From an uncultured Planctomycetaceae bacterium (GTDB taxonomy: Bacteria; Planctomycetota; Planctomycetia; Pirellulales; Thermoguttaceae), in the NCBI GenBank assembly GCA_946408825.1, contig CAMJTU010000002.1, positions 1 to 64,000 on the forward strand: a stretch of DNA of 64,000 bases, read 5' to 3'. Below, piece by piece: positions 52,759 to 61,888 of this stretch. The position numbers and the translations under genes were made by a program. The notes beneath the pieces are model-generated. The model was not told the DNA's origin. It ran no database searches and was given only the letters and a program-made list of their open reading frames with translations. Positions within the stretch are counted from its first letter, which is position 1, and every line of letters begins with the position of its first letter.

Positions 52759-54414
52759 ATGCTTGTCGAAATTGCGCGAGGGTTGTTTGAACGTTCGCTG
52801 TATCTCGTCTTTCCAGCGTTCTTTTTGATTTTTGTCGTCGCGGCGTGGGCTTTTAAGACGTATCCAACCCCGCGAGCGATTCTTTTTTTCGCCGTCGCGA
52901 CGCTTGGTTCCGCGTTTGGGTTTATCTTTGAAAACCTCTTCTCCGAGACGCTGGTCTATGTCGTCGACGCAGTCGTCATACTCGTATTTCTGATAGATTG
53001 GGCGAGCGTTCTCCTCGTAGGACGCGGCGTGACAGTCGTTCGTCAGACTGAAGAGATCGCGGCGCTCGGACGTCCTCACGATACGACGTTAATCCTCTCA
53101 AATAGCTCGAAGCGCGACGTTAGCTGCGAGGTGGTCGACGATTCCAGTCCTTTCGCGCAGTCTATGCCGCCCCTTGCGAAGATCGACGCGTTAGCGCTGC
53201 GACCGGACGAAACGCCGGATTTCGACGCCTGTCGCAATTTCGCGTTCTTTAAGCGTCGGATCGTTCCCGCGAAATCGAGCGAATACTTCGAATATCGACT
53301 TCTCTGGAACCGGCGCGGCGTCTTTCGGTTTGAGTTTGTCTGTTTACGGTTCAGCGGCGTGTTGAACCTTTGGCGGCGTTACAAGCGAGTTCCGTGTCCG
53401 ACGACGTTTCGCGTTTACCCGAACCTCTGCCAACTGTCGCGCCAAGAGATGATAGCGCGAAAGAGCCAGTTCTTGTTGCAGGGCGTTCGACGAACGCGCC
53501 GTATCGGCCAGGATTCAGAATTTGAACGTTTACGCGACTATACGCTTGACGATCAGTATAAATTCATCGATTGGAAAGCGACGGCGCGCCATAATAAGTT
53601 GATCGTGCGCGATTTCCAGACGGTTCGTAATCAGCGCGTTATCATCGCGCTCGACGCGGGGCGCATGACGATGAACCGGTCAAACGGGATCACGCTTTTT
53701 GACGCCGCGCTCAACTCGACGCTTGCGCTCGCGTATATCGCGCTGCGCCAAGGGGACGAGGTCGGCGCTCTTGTCTTTTCCGACGACGTCAAGGTTTTCG
53801 TGCCGCCGCAAGGGGGCGCGTCGCATATGAATTCGATCATTCGCAGCGTTTTCGACGTCTTCCCAGAGCGGGTTGAATCTCGATACGACCGCGCGTTTGC
53901 GTATCTTAAGAGACATGCTCCGAAGCGCGCGCTCGTCGTTTTGGCGACGAATATCCTCGATCAGCGCAACGCGGAACAGATACAATCGTTTATGACAGGA
54001 CTTAGCGGCGCGCATCTGCCTCTTGGATTGTTCTTACGCGAACATTCGCTTTTCGACGCGGTCGAACGCTTCGACGAGATGGAGGAGGGCGCTCGCGCGG
54101 CCTCTGGCGCGCAGATCGATCCGAAAGGAACGGACGCTTCGACGAGGCTTGCGCTTTGGGCGAAACAGTATCGTGAGGCGGATCCCGTCGACGAATTGGA
54201 GCGTCTTTTTCGACAAGACGGACGCGTTAAGTCGAACGCGCCTGAAGACGCGTTCTTTCAGGCGGGCGCGGCGTCGGAGATTCTGAACTGGCGCCGCCGG
54301 ACGCTCGCGTATCTCGAAGCGCGCGGCGCGCTTTCGCTCGACGTTTTCCCCGAGGACGCGACGGCGCCTCTTGTGAACAAATACTTAGAAATTAAGGCGC
54401 GTAAGTTGCTCTGA
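52759..54414 (+). CDS. DUF58 membrane protein, copy 2
   Basis: 551 aa from the ATG at 52759 (GGAG seven bases upstream); an in-frame TTG 15 codons earlier is weaker. Three membrane segments lie in residues 12-90 (LYLVFPAFFLIFVVAAWAF, AILFFAVATLGSAFGFIF, VVDAVVILVFLIDWASVL). The DUF58 core reads EFERLRDYTLDDQYKFIDWKA with TARHNKLIVRDF, then a vWA-like fold beginning VIIALDAGRMTM with DEVGALVFSDDVKVFVPPQGG. It lacks the adjacent MoxR ATPase gene usual for the family. The other copy (34334) is only distantly similar, with a different membrane part. Confidence 0.88.
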   Translation: MLVEIARGLFERSLYLVFPAFFLIFVVAAWAFKTYPTPRAILFFAVATLGSAFGFIFENLFSETLVYVVDAVVILVFLIDWASVLLVGRGVTVVRQTEEIAALGRPHDTTLILSNSSKRDVSCEVVDDSSPFAQSMPPLAKIDALALRPDETPDFDACRNFAFFKRRIVPAKSSEYFEYRLLWNRRGVFRFEFVCLRFSGVLNLWRRYKRVPCPTTFRVYPNLCQLSRQEMIARKSQFLLQGVRRTRRIGQDSEFERLRDYTLDDQYKFIDWKATARHNKLIVRDFQTVRNQRVIIALDAGRMTMNRSNGITLFDAALNSTLALAYIALRQGDEVGALVFSDDVKVFVPPQGGASHMNSIIRSVFDVFPERVESRYDRAFAYLKRHAPKRALVVLATNILDQRNAEQIQSFMTGLSGAHLPLGLFLREHSLFDAVERFDEMEEGARAASGAQIDPKGTDASTRLALWAKQYREADPVDELERLFRQDGRVKSNAPEDAFFQAGAASEILNWRRRTLAYLEARGALSLDVFPEDATAPLVNKYLEIKARKLL

Positions 54415-54460
54415 GCGACGAAACGCGCCTCGCGTTGGTTTTCATTGGAGAGATTGAAGT

Positions 54461-57400
54461 ATGAAACGTTCTTGGTCTTTGGTCGTCCTCGTCGGACTCG
54501 CGCTCGCGACCGCGCTGACGTCGTCCTCGACGGAAGCGACCGTTATTGTTTCTCGCGAACAACAGGCTCTGCTTCCGTTTGTAAGAGCCGCGCGCGTCGA
54601 GGGACGCGTCCAGCCGCTGGGAGTCGACGCGGCGAATCCGAGACTGTCTTGGTTTTCCTCGTCGCTCGACGAGAATTTACGCAATAAGAAGCAGTCGGCG
54701 TACCAGATTCTCGTCGCGTCAAGTCTCGAGAAACTCAACGCCAACAACGGCGACCTCTGGGACTCCGGCAAGGTTATGTCGGACGAGTCGAATTACGTTC
54801 CCTACGGCGGCGCGCCGCTCCAGAGTTTAACGCGATATTTCTGGAAGGTACGCGTCTGGGACGAGAATAATCAGTCTTCCTTGTGGTCGCGACCGGCGAG
54901 CTGGGTTCAGGGCGTGACGAAACCTGAAGATTGGAAGGGCGAATGGATTGCGCAGCCCGAAGAATATCGCCCTGACGTCGATCTTTCCGGCGCCGGGTGG
55001 ATTGCTTCCGCCGAGGAAAAAGAAACGAATTCAGGCTACGCCGTCGAGTATTTCCGTAAGGAATTCACGATCGATCGTCCGCAGAGCGATTTCGACGCGC
55101 AGAATCTGAGCGCGCTTATCTATTACGCAGCCTGCCAGAAGTGCGAAATCTTCGTGAACGGCAAACGCGCGGGATTCTCGATCGGCATGGTTTTCAATCC
55201 CGATCAGCTTCGCTCAATCGACGTTTCGGAATACCTTGTTCCCGGGAAGAACGTCGTCGCGTTTGCCGTTGTGAACGATACGAAACGCCCGAACGACACG
55301 AAATTTGGCGACGGAACCCTCTATCCGACCGCGTTGGTCGCCAAGCTCGTCGTCCGCGAGCTCGATAAGTCGAACGCGCCTTCCAACCTTCCGACGCCTA
55401 ATCGTTTCGGCAAGCCTGCGGCGACCGTTTGCGCCGTAGGAACCGACGAGACGTGGAAAGCCGGGATCGCCGGGGGCGATTCTTGGAACGGCGTCGATTT
55501 CGACGCTTCCGGATGGGCGAACGCGAAAAGCGCGTCCTTCGTCCCTGAAAACGACAAACAGGCGCTCGACTCCGCGCCTTGGGGCAAGCTGCGTCGTCGA
55601 ACCGAAACGCTTTCCCCCGCGTTCCAGAAGAGCTTTGAAACGAGCGCGGACAAAAAGATTGCGAGCGCATACCTCGCCGTTTGCGCCGCGGGCGTTTATG
55701 AAGCGTATGTCGACGGGCAGAAGGTTCAACCGCAGGTTCTTTCGCCGTCCTTCACGCGTTACGACCGCCGCCTTCTCTACAACGTTCTGGACGTGACGAG
55801 CTATCTTGTTCCGACCGACAAATCGCACGAACTGCAGTTCCTCGTCGGGCACAGTTGGTACGACGTTCGTTCGATCGTAACGTGGAACTTCGACGCGGCG
55901 CCTTGGCGTGATTTCCCGCGCGTCCGCGCCGAACTCAAACTGACTTATGACGACGGTTCGACTGAAATCGTCGCGACTGACTCGACGTGGACGTATTCCA
56001 CGAGTCCGATTCTCTTCGACTGCGTTCGTCAGGGCGAAATCGTCGACGGCGCGTGGGAGCGCGAAATCCTCGGTTCCGCCGTCGTCGTTCCCGCCCCGCT
56101 TGGCGAGCCCAAGATCGTCGCGCAAAAGAACGACGTTTCGCTCGTTACCGACCTCTACGAGGCGAAGAGCGTCAAGGAAGTCGAACCGGGTGTTTACGTC
56201 GTCGACATGGGACGCAACAGCGCGGGCTGGGCGCGTGTCCGGATCTCCGGTCAGAAGAAGGGCGACGTGATTCGTTTCCGATATTCTGAGCGCGTCGTCG
56301 ACTCGGGTAAAATCGAACGTCATGACATCGATCAGCATTTTATGGAAGGAACGCCCGCGTACATGACGGGCATGAAGGGCGGGTTCCAGACCGACTTCTA
56401 TTTCTGCAACGGCGAAGAGGAAGAGTACTTCGAACCTCGATTTACCTACAACGGCTATCAGTATATCGAGGTTTCCGGTCTGAGTCATGCGCCTGAGGCG
56501 ACTGATTTTATCGGGATGCGCGTCAACACCGGGTTTACGGAAGTCGGCGACTTCTCGTGCGACTCCGAGCTTCTTAATGATCTCCAGGCGGCGACGCTTG
56601 AATCGTATCGAAACAACTTCGTCGCGGGCTACCCGACCGACTGTCCGCACCGCGAGAAGAACGGCTGGACCGGCGACGCGCAGCTCGCTTGCGAACTCGC
56701 ACAGTATAACTTCGAGAACACCGCGGGCTACGAAAAATGGATCGACGACCTTGTCGACGAGCAGCGCCCGAACGGAAATCTGCCCGGTATCGTTCCTTCC
56801 GGCGACTGGGGCTATCCTTGGGGCAACGGTCCGGCGTGGGATTCGTCCCTCGTGTTGATTCCATGGTACGCGTACGTCTACCGCGGCGACGTCAAGATTC
56901 TCGAAGATTCGTTCGAAGCGATGAAGAAGTACGTCGACTACATGACGTCGCGCGCGCATGAGAACGGTCTCATCGACCACGGGCTCGGCGACTGGGTCTT
57001 CGCGAAGACGAATACGCCGACGGTCGTGACGTCGTCGGGGTATTACTATCTCGATACGAAGATCGTCGCGCAGACGGCGAAGGTTCTCGGCAAGACGGAC
57101 GATTTTGAGAAGTATTCCGCGCTTGCGGAAAAGATTCGCGCCGACTACAACAAGGAACTCTACAAGGGCGACGGCGTTTATTCGATCAACAGCCAGACGT
57201 CCCAGAGCTGCGCGATTCACCAAGGCTTTACGCGAACGCTTCCCGAAGCGGATCAGAAGGCGGTCTTCGATCGACTCGTCGAAGACGTCGAAAAGGCGGA
57301 CGGACACTTCGACGTCGGTATTCTTGGCGCGAAATACATTCTCCGCACCCTTTCTGAAAACGGTCGAACTGACCTAGCGCTCCAGTTGCTGCTTCAGGAA

Positions 57401-57925
57401 ACAAAGCCCGCAATGTCGGACTGGATCCGTCGCGGCGCGGGCACCCTTTGGGAAGACTGGAACGAGGGCTCGTCGCGCAACCATATCATGTTCGGCGATT
57501 TTAGCGCGTGGTTCTATCAGTCGCTCGCGGGGATTAAGCTCGAGGGCGCGCCCGACGTCGTCGTCGCGGAAACGTCGCCGGAAGCGGTCGCGTTCAAGCG
57601 ATTCGTCGTCGAGCCGAAGACGCGCGCGAACGAACTTGCCGCGCCCGGCTTCGAACCGCTCACACGCGTCGCCGCATCGGTCGTTACGCCTTACGGCAGG
57701 ATCGTTTCGTCGTGGAACGTCGACGCCGAGACGGGGCAGAGAACACACCTTGTTCAGGTTCCGTTCAACACGACGGCGACGGTAATCATCCCCTGCGACG
57801 CGAATCAGAAATGCGAGGTTCTCGCCGGCGCCAACGAGGCGAAGCAGATCGATTCCGATCGCCCCGACGCCGCTGTTTTCGAACTTGGCTCCGGCGTCTG
57901 GGCGTTCCGCGTTTCCAGTAAATGA
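54461..57925 (+). CDS. Secreted alpha-L-rhamnosidase (GH78)
   Basis: 1154 aa with a signal peptide (about 1-27). The order of domains is that of GH78: an N-terminal beta domain (about 45-145, ANPRLSWF, TRYFWKVRVWDENNQ), a carbohydrate-binding-like module, further beta domains, and the (alpha/alpha)6 catalytic barrel (about 690-1060). The barrel holds YPTDCPHREKNGWTGDAQLA, with the general acid Glu in PHREKNGW, and WNEGSSRNHIMFGDFSAWFY. It removes terminal alpha-L-rhamnose from plant or bacterial glycans. GGAGAG precedes the ATG. The SSS transporter gene follows on the same strand, separated by a hairpin. Confidence 0.93.
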   Translation: MKRSWSLVVLVGLALATALTSSSTEATVIVSREQQALLPFVRAARVEGRVQPLGVDAANPRLSWFSSSLDENLRNKKQSAYQILVASSLEKLNANNGDLWDSGKVMSDESNYVPYGGAPLQSLTRYFWKVRVWDENNQSSLWSRPASWVQGVTKPEDWKGEWIAQPEEYRPDVDLSGAGWIASAEEKETNSGYAVEYFRKEFTIDRPQSDFDAQNLSALIYYAACQKCEIFVNGKRAGFSIGMVFNPDQLRSIDVSEYLVPGKNVVAFAVVNDTKRPNDTKFGDGTLYPTALVAKLVVRELDKSNAPSNLPTPNRFGKPAATVCAVGTDETWKAGIAGGDSWNGVDFDASGWANAKSASFVPENDKQALDSAPWGKLRRRTETLSPAFQKSFETSADKKIASAYLAVCAAGVYEAYVDGQKVQPQVLSPSFTRYDRRLLYNVLDVTSYLVPTDKSHELQFLVGHSWYDVRSIVTWNFDAAPWRDFPRVRAELKLTYDDGSTEIVATDSTWTYSTSPILFDCVRQGEIVDGAWEREILGSAVVVPAPLGEPKIVAQKNDVSLVTDLYEAKSVKEVEPGVYVVDMGRNSAGWARVRISGQKKGDVIRFRYSERVVDSGKIERHDIDQHFMEGTPAYMTGMKGGFQTDFYFCNGEEEEYFEPRFTYNGYQYIEVSGLSHAPEATDFIGMRVNTGFTEVGDFSCDSELLNDLQAATLESYRNNFVAGYPTDCPHREKNGWTGDAQLACELAQYNFENTAGYEKWIDDLVDEQRPNGNLPGIVPSGDWGYPWGNGPAWDSSLVLIPWYAYVYRGDVKILEDSFEAMKKYVDYMTSRAHENGLIDHGLGDWVFAKTNTPTVVTSSGYYYLDTKIVAQTAKVLGKTDDFEKYSALAEKIRADYNKELYKGDGVYSINSQTSQSCAIHQGFTRTLPEADQKAVFDRLVEDVEKADGHFDVGILGAKYILRTLSENGRTDLALQLLLQETKPAMSDWIRRGAGTLWEDWNEGSSRNHIMFGDFSAWFYQSLAGIKLEGAPDVVVAETSPEAVAFKRFVVEPKTRANELAAPGFEPLTRVAASVVTPYGRIVSSWNVDAETGQRTHLVQVPFNTTATVIIPCDANQKCEVLAGANEAKQIDSDRPDAAVFELGSGVWAFRVSSK

Positions 57926-57955
57926 CGGATCGCAGACGACTTTCATTAGCGGACA

Positions 57956-57985
57956 AAGCGACGCGTCTCGTTTGACGCGTCGCTT
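57956..57985 (+). other. Stable hairpin between the GH78 and symporter genes
   Basis: A perfect 12-bp stem (57956-57967 with 57974-57985) around a 6-nt loop, without a T-run. It may stabilise the upstream mRNA or reduce read-through, giving different levels of the two products. Confidence 0.65.
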
Positions 57986-58025
57986 GCATCACGACGGCAA
58001 TTCCTTTTTATTCTAACGAACGATA

Positions 58026-59843
58026 ATGTCACATCTTCATACAATCGACTATGCCGTGTTGGCGCTCTTTTTCCTATCGACGCTCTACATCGGCTGGCGC
58101 GCCATGCGCAAAGCGGGTAAAGACTCGTCCGAGTTCTTCCTCTCCGGACGTTCGGCTCCGTGGTGGCTCCTAGGTTTTTCTCTCGTGGCGACGACGTTCG
58201 CCGCCGACACGCCGAACCTTGTTACGGACATCGTTCGCAAAAACGGGGTCGCCGGCAACTGGGCTTGGTGGGCGTTTTTGCCAACGGGGATGACGACGGT
58301 TTTTATTTTCGCGAGACTGTGGCGTAAACTCGGCGTTATGACGGACATCGAGTTCTACGAAACGCGCTACAGCGGCGCGTCCGGCGCGTTTGTTCGCGGA
58401 TTCCGCACCATGTATTTGGGACTGTGCGTCAACACGCTCATTATGGCGAACGTCACGCTGGCGATTATCAAGATTTTCGGCGTTATGCTCGGCTTTACGC
58501 AGATGCAGACGCTCCTGATCTCGGGAACCGTGACGGTCCTATTTACGATGATCGGCGGTTTTTCCGCCGTTCTCTGGGCGGACTTTGTGCTCTTCATCAT
58601 CGCGATGGCGGGCAGTATCGCGGCGGCGGTCGTCGCGGTGAACCTCCCCGAGGTCGGCGGACTTCACGCGCTGATTTCCAACGAAGCGGTCGCGAGCAAG
58701 CTTTCTTTTCTGCCTGATTTCCACGATCCCACGGCGGTCGTTACGCTCCTTGTCGTCCCGCTCGCCGTCCAATGGTGGAGCGCGTGGTATCCTGGGGCGG
58801 AGCCGGGCGGAGGAAGCTATACGGCGCAGCGTATGCTCGCGGCGAAGACGCCGGGGCACGCGGTCGGCGCGACGCTCTTCTTCAACTTCTGCCATTATGC
58901 GGTTCGTCCGTGGCCGTGGATTCTCGTCGCGCTCGCGTCGATTATCGTCTTCCCGAATCTTGAATCGCTGGCCGCCGCGTTCCCGAACATTCCCGCCGAC
59001 AAGGTCGCCGACGACATGGCGTATCCCGCGATGATGACGCTCCTTCCTCCCGGAATTTTTGGAATCGTCGTCGCGTCCCTCTTCGCCGCGTATATGTCGA
59101 CGATCGCGACGCACCTGAACCTCGGGTCGTCTTACATGGTTAACGACTTCTACAAGAGATTCATTAACAAAGACGCGTCGGAAAAGAAACTTGTGTTGTG
59201 GGGACGCGTTTGGACGGTAATCTTCATGATCCTCTCCTGTTACGTCGCCGTTTTCCTTGAGAGCGCGCTCGGCGCGTTCCAGATTATCCTCTCTATCGGC
59301 GCGGGGACGGGGCTTCTCTTCCTGTTGCGCTGGTTCTGGTGGCGTTTGAACGCGTACAGCGAGATTGCGGCGATGTGCTTCGCGCTTCCGATCGCGTGTT
59401 TCTTCCAATTCCACAAGTTCCCCGAAGGTTCGCTGTTGGCGAACTCGAGCATTCAACTTGTCGCAAGCGTCGCGCTGACGACTGTCGGCTGGCTCGTCGT
59501 GACGTTCCTCACGCCTCCCGACGATAAAGAGACGCTGCGCGAGTTTGTTCGCAAGACGCGCGCGGGCGGTCCCGGCTGGAAGAAGGTTTACGACGACGCG
59601 GCGAAAGACGGGGTCGAACTTGTCGGCGCGAAGGATCGATGGAGCGTTCCCCTTGGGATTCTCTGCAGCGTGATCGGATGCGTCGCGATCTATTCGGCGC
59701 TCTTCTGCGTCGGCGCGTTCCTTTACGGCGAGATCGTTTTCGGCGCGATTCTGCTCGCCGTCGCCGTCGTCGGCAGCGTCTTGATCTTCCGCTTCTGGCG
59801 TAAGATGCAGGCGGTCGTCGCCGCGAACGGCGAGACCGACTGA
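58026..59843 (+). CDS. Sodium:solute symporter (SSS family)
   Basis: 605 aa with 13-15 membrane helices. It begins DYAVLALFFLSTLYIGWRA, then DSSEFFLSGRSAPWWLLGFS and a conserved segment in helix 2 (VATTFAADTPNLVTDIVRKNG). Helix 5-6 text reads FTMIGGFSAVLWADFVLFII, matching the family's GGmkAVlwtD motif. Members import sugars, sialic acids, amino acids or vitamins with Na+. The neighbours (rhamnosidase upstream, sialidase convergent) make a sugar or sialic acid likely, but the sequence alone does not decide. No clear ribosome site is visible before the ATG. Confidence 0.92.
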   Translation: MSHLHTIDYAVLALFFLSTLYIGWRAMRKAGKDSSEFFLSGRSAPWWLLGFSLVATTFAADTPNLVTDIVRKNGVAGNWAWWAFLPTGMTTVFIFARLWRKLGVMTDIEFYETRYSGASGAFVRGFRTMYLGLCVNTLIMANVTLAIIKIFGVMLGFTQMQTLLISGTVTVLFTMIGGFSAVLWADFVLFIIAMAGSIAAAVVAVNLPEVGGLHALISNEAVASKLSFLPDFHDPTAVVTLLVVPLAVQWWSAWYPGAEPGGGSYTAQRMLAAKTPGHAVGATLFFNFCHYAVRPWPWILVALASIIVFPNLESLAAAFPNIPADKVADDMAYPAMMTLLPPGIFGIVVASLFAAYMSTIATHLNLGSSYMVNDFYKRFINKDASEKKLVLWGRVWTVIFMILSCYVAVFLESALGAFQIILSIGAGTGLLFLLRWFWWRLNAYSEIAAMCFALPIACFFQFHKFPEGSLLANSSIQLVASVALTTVGWLVVTFLTPPDDKETLREFVRKTRAGGPGWKKVYDDAAKDGVELVGAKDRWSVPLGILCSVIGCVAIYSALFCVGAFLYGEIVFGAILLAVAVVGSVLIFRFWRKMQAVVAANGETD

Positions 59844-59892
59844 TTCTCGATCTTCGGGTCGCAACCTTGGCGTTTGCGACTTTTGACAAAAT

Positions 59893-59935
59893 AAACCCGG
59901 GCGCGTCCTCAAGTTGGGCGCGCCCGGGTTGTTTT
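59893..59935. terminator. Bidirectional terminator between the symporter and sialidase genes
   Basis: A perfect 12-bp GC-rich stem (59894-59905 with 59919-59930) with GTTTT on the plus side and TTTATTTT on the minus side, between convergent genes. Confidence 0.88.
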
Positions 59936-59955
59936 ATGGAAAAGACGACGGGAAC

Positions 59956-61587
59956 TTATTTTACCTCAGGAATATCCGAGAGTTTAACGCGCTGGAAGAT
60001 CAGCCCGCCGAGCGTTTCATAAAGGACGCCGAGCGTCTCGTCGTCGATTTTCGTCAGCGCGGAATATCCGGCGCATTGGGGACGGTAGAGCGTGAGCTCG
60101 CGAGACCACGTCGCGCCCTCGTCGTCGCTGAGGCGGAGCGTCATATCGACGCGGTTGGTTTGCGACTTCGGGTTCATGAACGCCAGAAGGTCGGCGTCGT
60201 CTCCGTCGACGGTCGACTTGACGCGAATGAGACTCGCTTGGCAGACGGGCTCGATCAACGTTTTGCCGGAGGTTGGATGTTCCGTCCACGTTTCGCCGAG
60301 GTCTTTCGTCGTCGCGACGGCGCGGGTTTTGTCTGTGAAATGACGCATGTTCATCATGATCGAGCCGTCGCTCAGTTCGACGAGCTGCGATTCGCATGTC
60401 ATTTTATGCGCGCCGGTTCCGACATGCCACGTCTCGCCCTTGTCGTCGCTCCAGATCAGCGTGGAATACCAGATCCCCTCGGCGTCGGCGAACTGGGCGG
60501 GGAAGACGAGTTTGCCGTCGCGGAGAACGATTCCGTTCCCTGGACCCTGATAGAAGTGACGCCAGTCTTTTCCGGGCGCGGTTTCGTTCGTAATGTCGCG
60601 AGGTTCGCTCCATGTGAGCCCGTCGTCGTCGCTATAGCATAGGACGAAGCGCGGCGACGTTCCGACTTTCAGACCGGGTTGCGACGTCCAGCATCCTAGC
60701 CCGCCGTGTCCCCAGACGGCGGCGACCCAGACGCGGCCCGTTTCCGGATCAACGAGAATCGACGGATCGCCGACTCCCTCTTTTACGGGATCGTCCCCCT
60801 TGAAGTCCATGACGGGGCGCATTTTCTCCCACGTCTTACCGCCGTCGAGACTGCGGCTGCACATGACGTCGATATCGGCGGGGAGGTCGCGGAGTCCGTT
60901 CCATCGCGCGTCATAAACGGCGAGAAGAACGCCCTTGGGCGTCTGTGCGAGCGCCGGGATACGATATTGAACGGTTCCGTCCCCCGGCGCCTTCCTGATC
61001 GTCAAGAGATTATCCAAGAGACCTTTCGACTTCTCGTCCCAGCCGGAATCGCGGACGAGAACGCCGAAGCGGTATTCTAGCGGCGCGGCGGAGCAGGGGA
61101 GAGTCTGATCGCCGATCTTAACCCATTTGACGCCGACTTCGACGGTCGTTTCCGGGCCCGCGAGTTCCGAGGGAACCGCCCAAATCGAAAGTTCGCCCCC
61201 CGACTCAAAGAGAGATTTGCCCTTAATCGGGATCGGAATCTGCGTCGGCATGGTCGGGCGGTTCCAGTCGACGTCGAACATGCCGTTCGCGTCGAAACTT
61301 CCGATGATAACGTCCGCGAATCGCGCTTCAAAGCGCGCGATATATTTCGGCTCGGAAACGGTCAAAAGAACGGAATCGGGCATGACGTCGACGTCAAACG
61401 CTTGAAGCTGAGTCGCGCGCGCCTCGCCATTGGCGCAGATCAAAACGGGCGTCTGCTGGGCGTCGAATTTAAGAGAGATCGATTCGGCGTTTTGAGCGCG
61501 AACGGACGACGAAACCGCCAGCAGAAGCGTCGCGACCGTAAAAAGCGACGTTCCCTTGAGAAACGACGACAGAATGTTTTGAGTCAT
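59956..61587 (-). CDS. Secreted exo-alpha-sialidase (GH33)
   Basis: 543 aa with a signal peptide ending at SVRAQ (about 32). Residues of about 35-180 form an N-terminal beta module as in gut-bacterial sialidases. The six-bladed propeller (about 195-543) has the RIP motif (VQYRIPALAQTP) with the first Arg of the sialate triad, and Asp-boxes SLDGGKTW, SDDDGLTW, SDDKGETW, TKDLGETW and SDDEGATW. Other key blocks are ESQLVEL with the catalytic Glu, MNMRHF with the second Arg, and CAGYSALT with the nucleophile Tyr. It frees sialic acid from host or dietary glycans. A terminator is shared with the convergent symporter gene. Confidence 0.93.
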   Translation of the reverse strand: MTQNILSSFLKGTSLFTVATLLLAVSSSVRAQNAESISLKFDAQQTPVLICANGEARATQLQAFDVDVMPDSVLLTVSEPKYIARFEARFADVIIGSFDANGMFDVDWNRPTMPTQIPIPIKGKSLFESGGELSIWAVPSELAGPETTVEVGVKWVKIGDQTLPCSAAPLEYRFGVLVRDSGWDEKSKGLLDNLLTIRKAPGDGTVQYRIPALAQTPKGVLLAVYDARWNGLRDLPADIDVMCSRSLDGGKTWEKMRPVMDFKGDDPVKEGVGDPSILVDPETGRVWVAAVWGHGGLGCWTSQPGLKVGTSPRFVLCYSDDDGLTWSEPRDITNETAPGKDWRHFYQGPGNGIVLRDGKLVFPAQFADAEGIWYSTLIWSDDKGETWHVGTGAHKMTCESQLVELSDGSIMMNMRHFTDKTRAVATTKDLGETWTEHPTSGKTLIEPVCQASLIRVKSTVDGDDADLLAFMNPKSQTNRVDMTLRLSDDEGATWSRELTLYRPQCAGYSALTKIDDETLGVLYETLGGLIFQRVKLSDIPEVK

Positions 61588-61719
61588 GAGAAGCTCCGAA
61601 AAAAGGACAAATTATCTGGCGCCGTCAAACGCCGCCTAACCCTCATTGTATCGAGAGAGACGGAACGAGGCAAGCGACGCGGCGCCGGTCTAAACGTCTG
61701 AAAGAACCTTTAAGCCGGG

Positions 61720-61748
61720 TTGACTTTTGCTCGATTCGACCTGATAAT
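61720..61748 (+). promoter_or_regulatory. Promoter of the DUF4143 ATPase gene
   Basis: TTGACT (61720-61725), a 17-bp spacer and GATAAT (61743-61748). The predicted start near 61755 lies just before the first 34-bp repeat, which places the whole array in the 5' leader. Confidence 0.65.
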
Positions 61749-61761
61749 GGAACGCGAACAT

Positions 61762-61863
61762 GCGCATAATGTCATTTAACGGAAGATTTATACCAGCGCT
61801 TAATGGTGTTTGACGATATGTTCAAACTAGCGCTTAATGGTATTTAACGAGAGAACTAAACCG
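61762..61863 (+). repeat. Three 34-bp tandem repeats in the ATPase leader
   Basis: Units 61762-61795, 61796-61829 and 61830-61863, with a further GCGCC start at 61864. Each begins GCGC(A/T)TAATG, followed by a conserved (A/G)TTT(A/G)ACG core, and ends more variably. The array stands between the promoter and the ATPase start. Each unit contains an ATG opening a short frame. Because 34 is not a multiple of three, successive frames overlap: 61769-61813, 61803-61847, and from 61837 into the ATPase gene. Confidence 0.85.
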
Positions 61864-61888
61864 GCGCCTCGTCGCCAAGGTCGTGAAA

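Noticed and set aside
55214..57307. A 697-codon open frame antisense to the GH78 gene
   Set aside because: It lies wholly inside a well-supported gene. Its product is Arg/Val/Asp-rich without any domain; the frame is open because the sense codons avoid the triplets that would be stops in reverse.
58539..59912. A 457-codon open frame antisense to the symporter gene
   Set aside because: Same cause as above. The product is mostly Arg, Glu and Asp, with no signals.
61762..61863. The 34-bp units as a CRISPR array
   Set aside because: They are head-to-tail without separate unique spacers, only three in number, and no cas gene is near.
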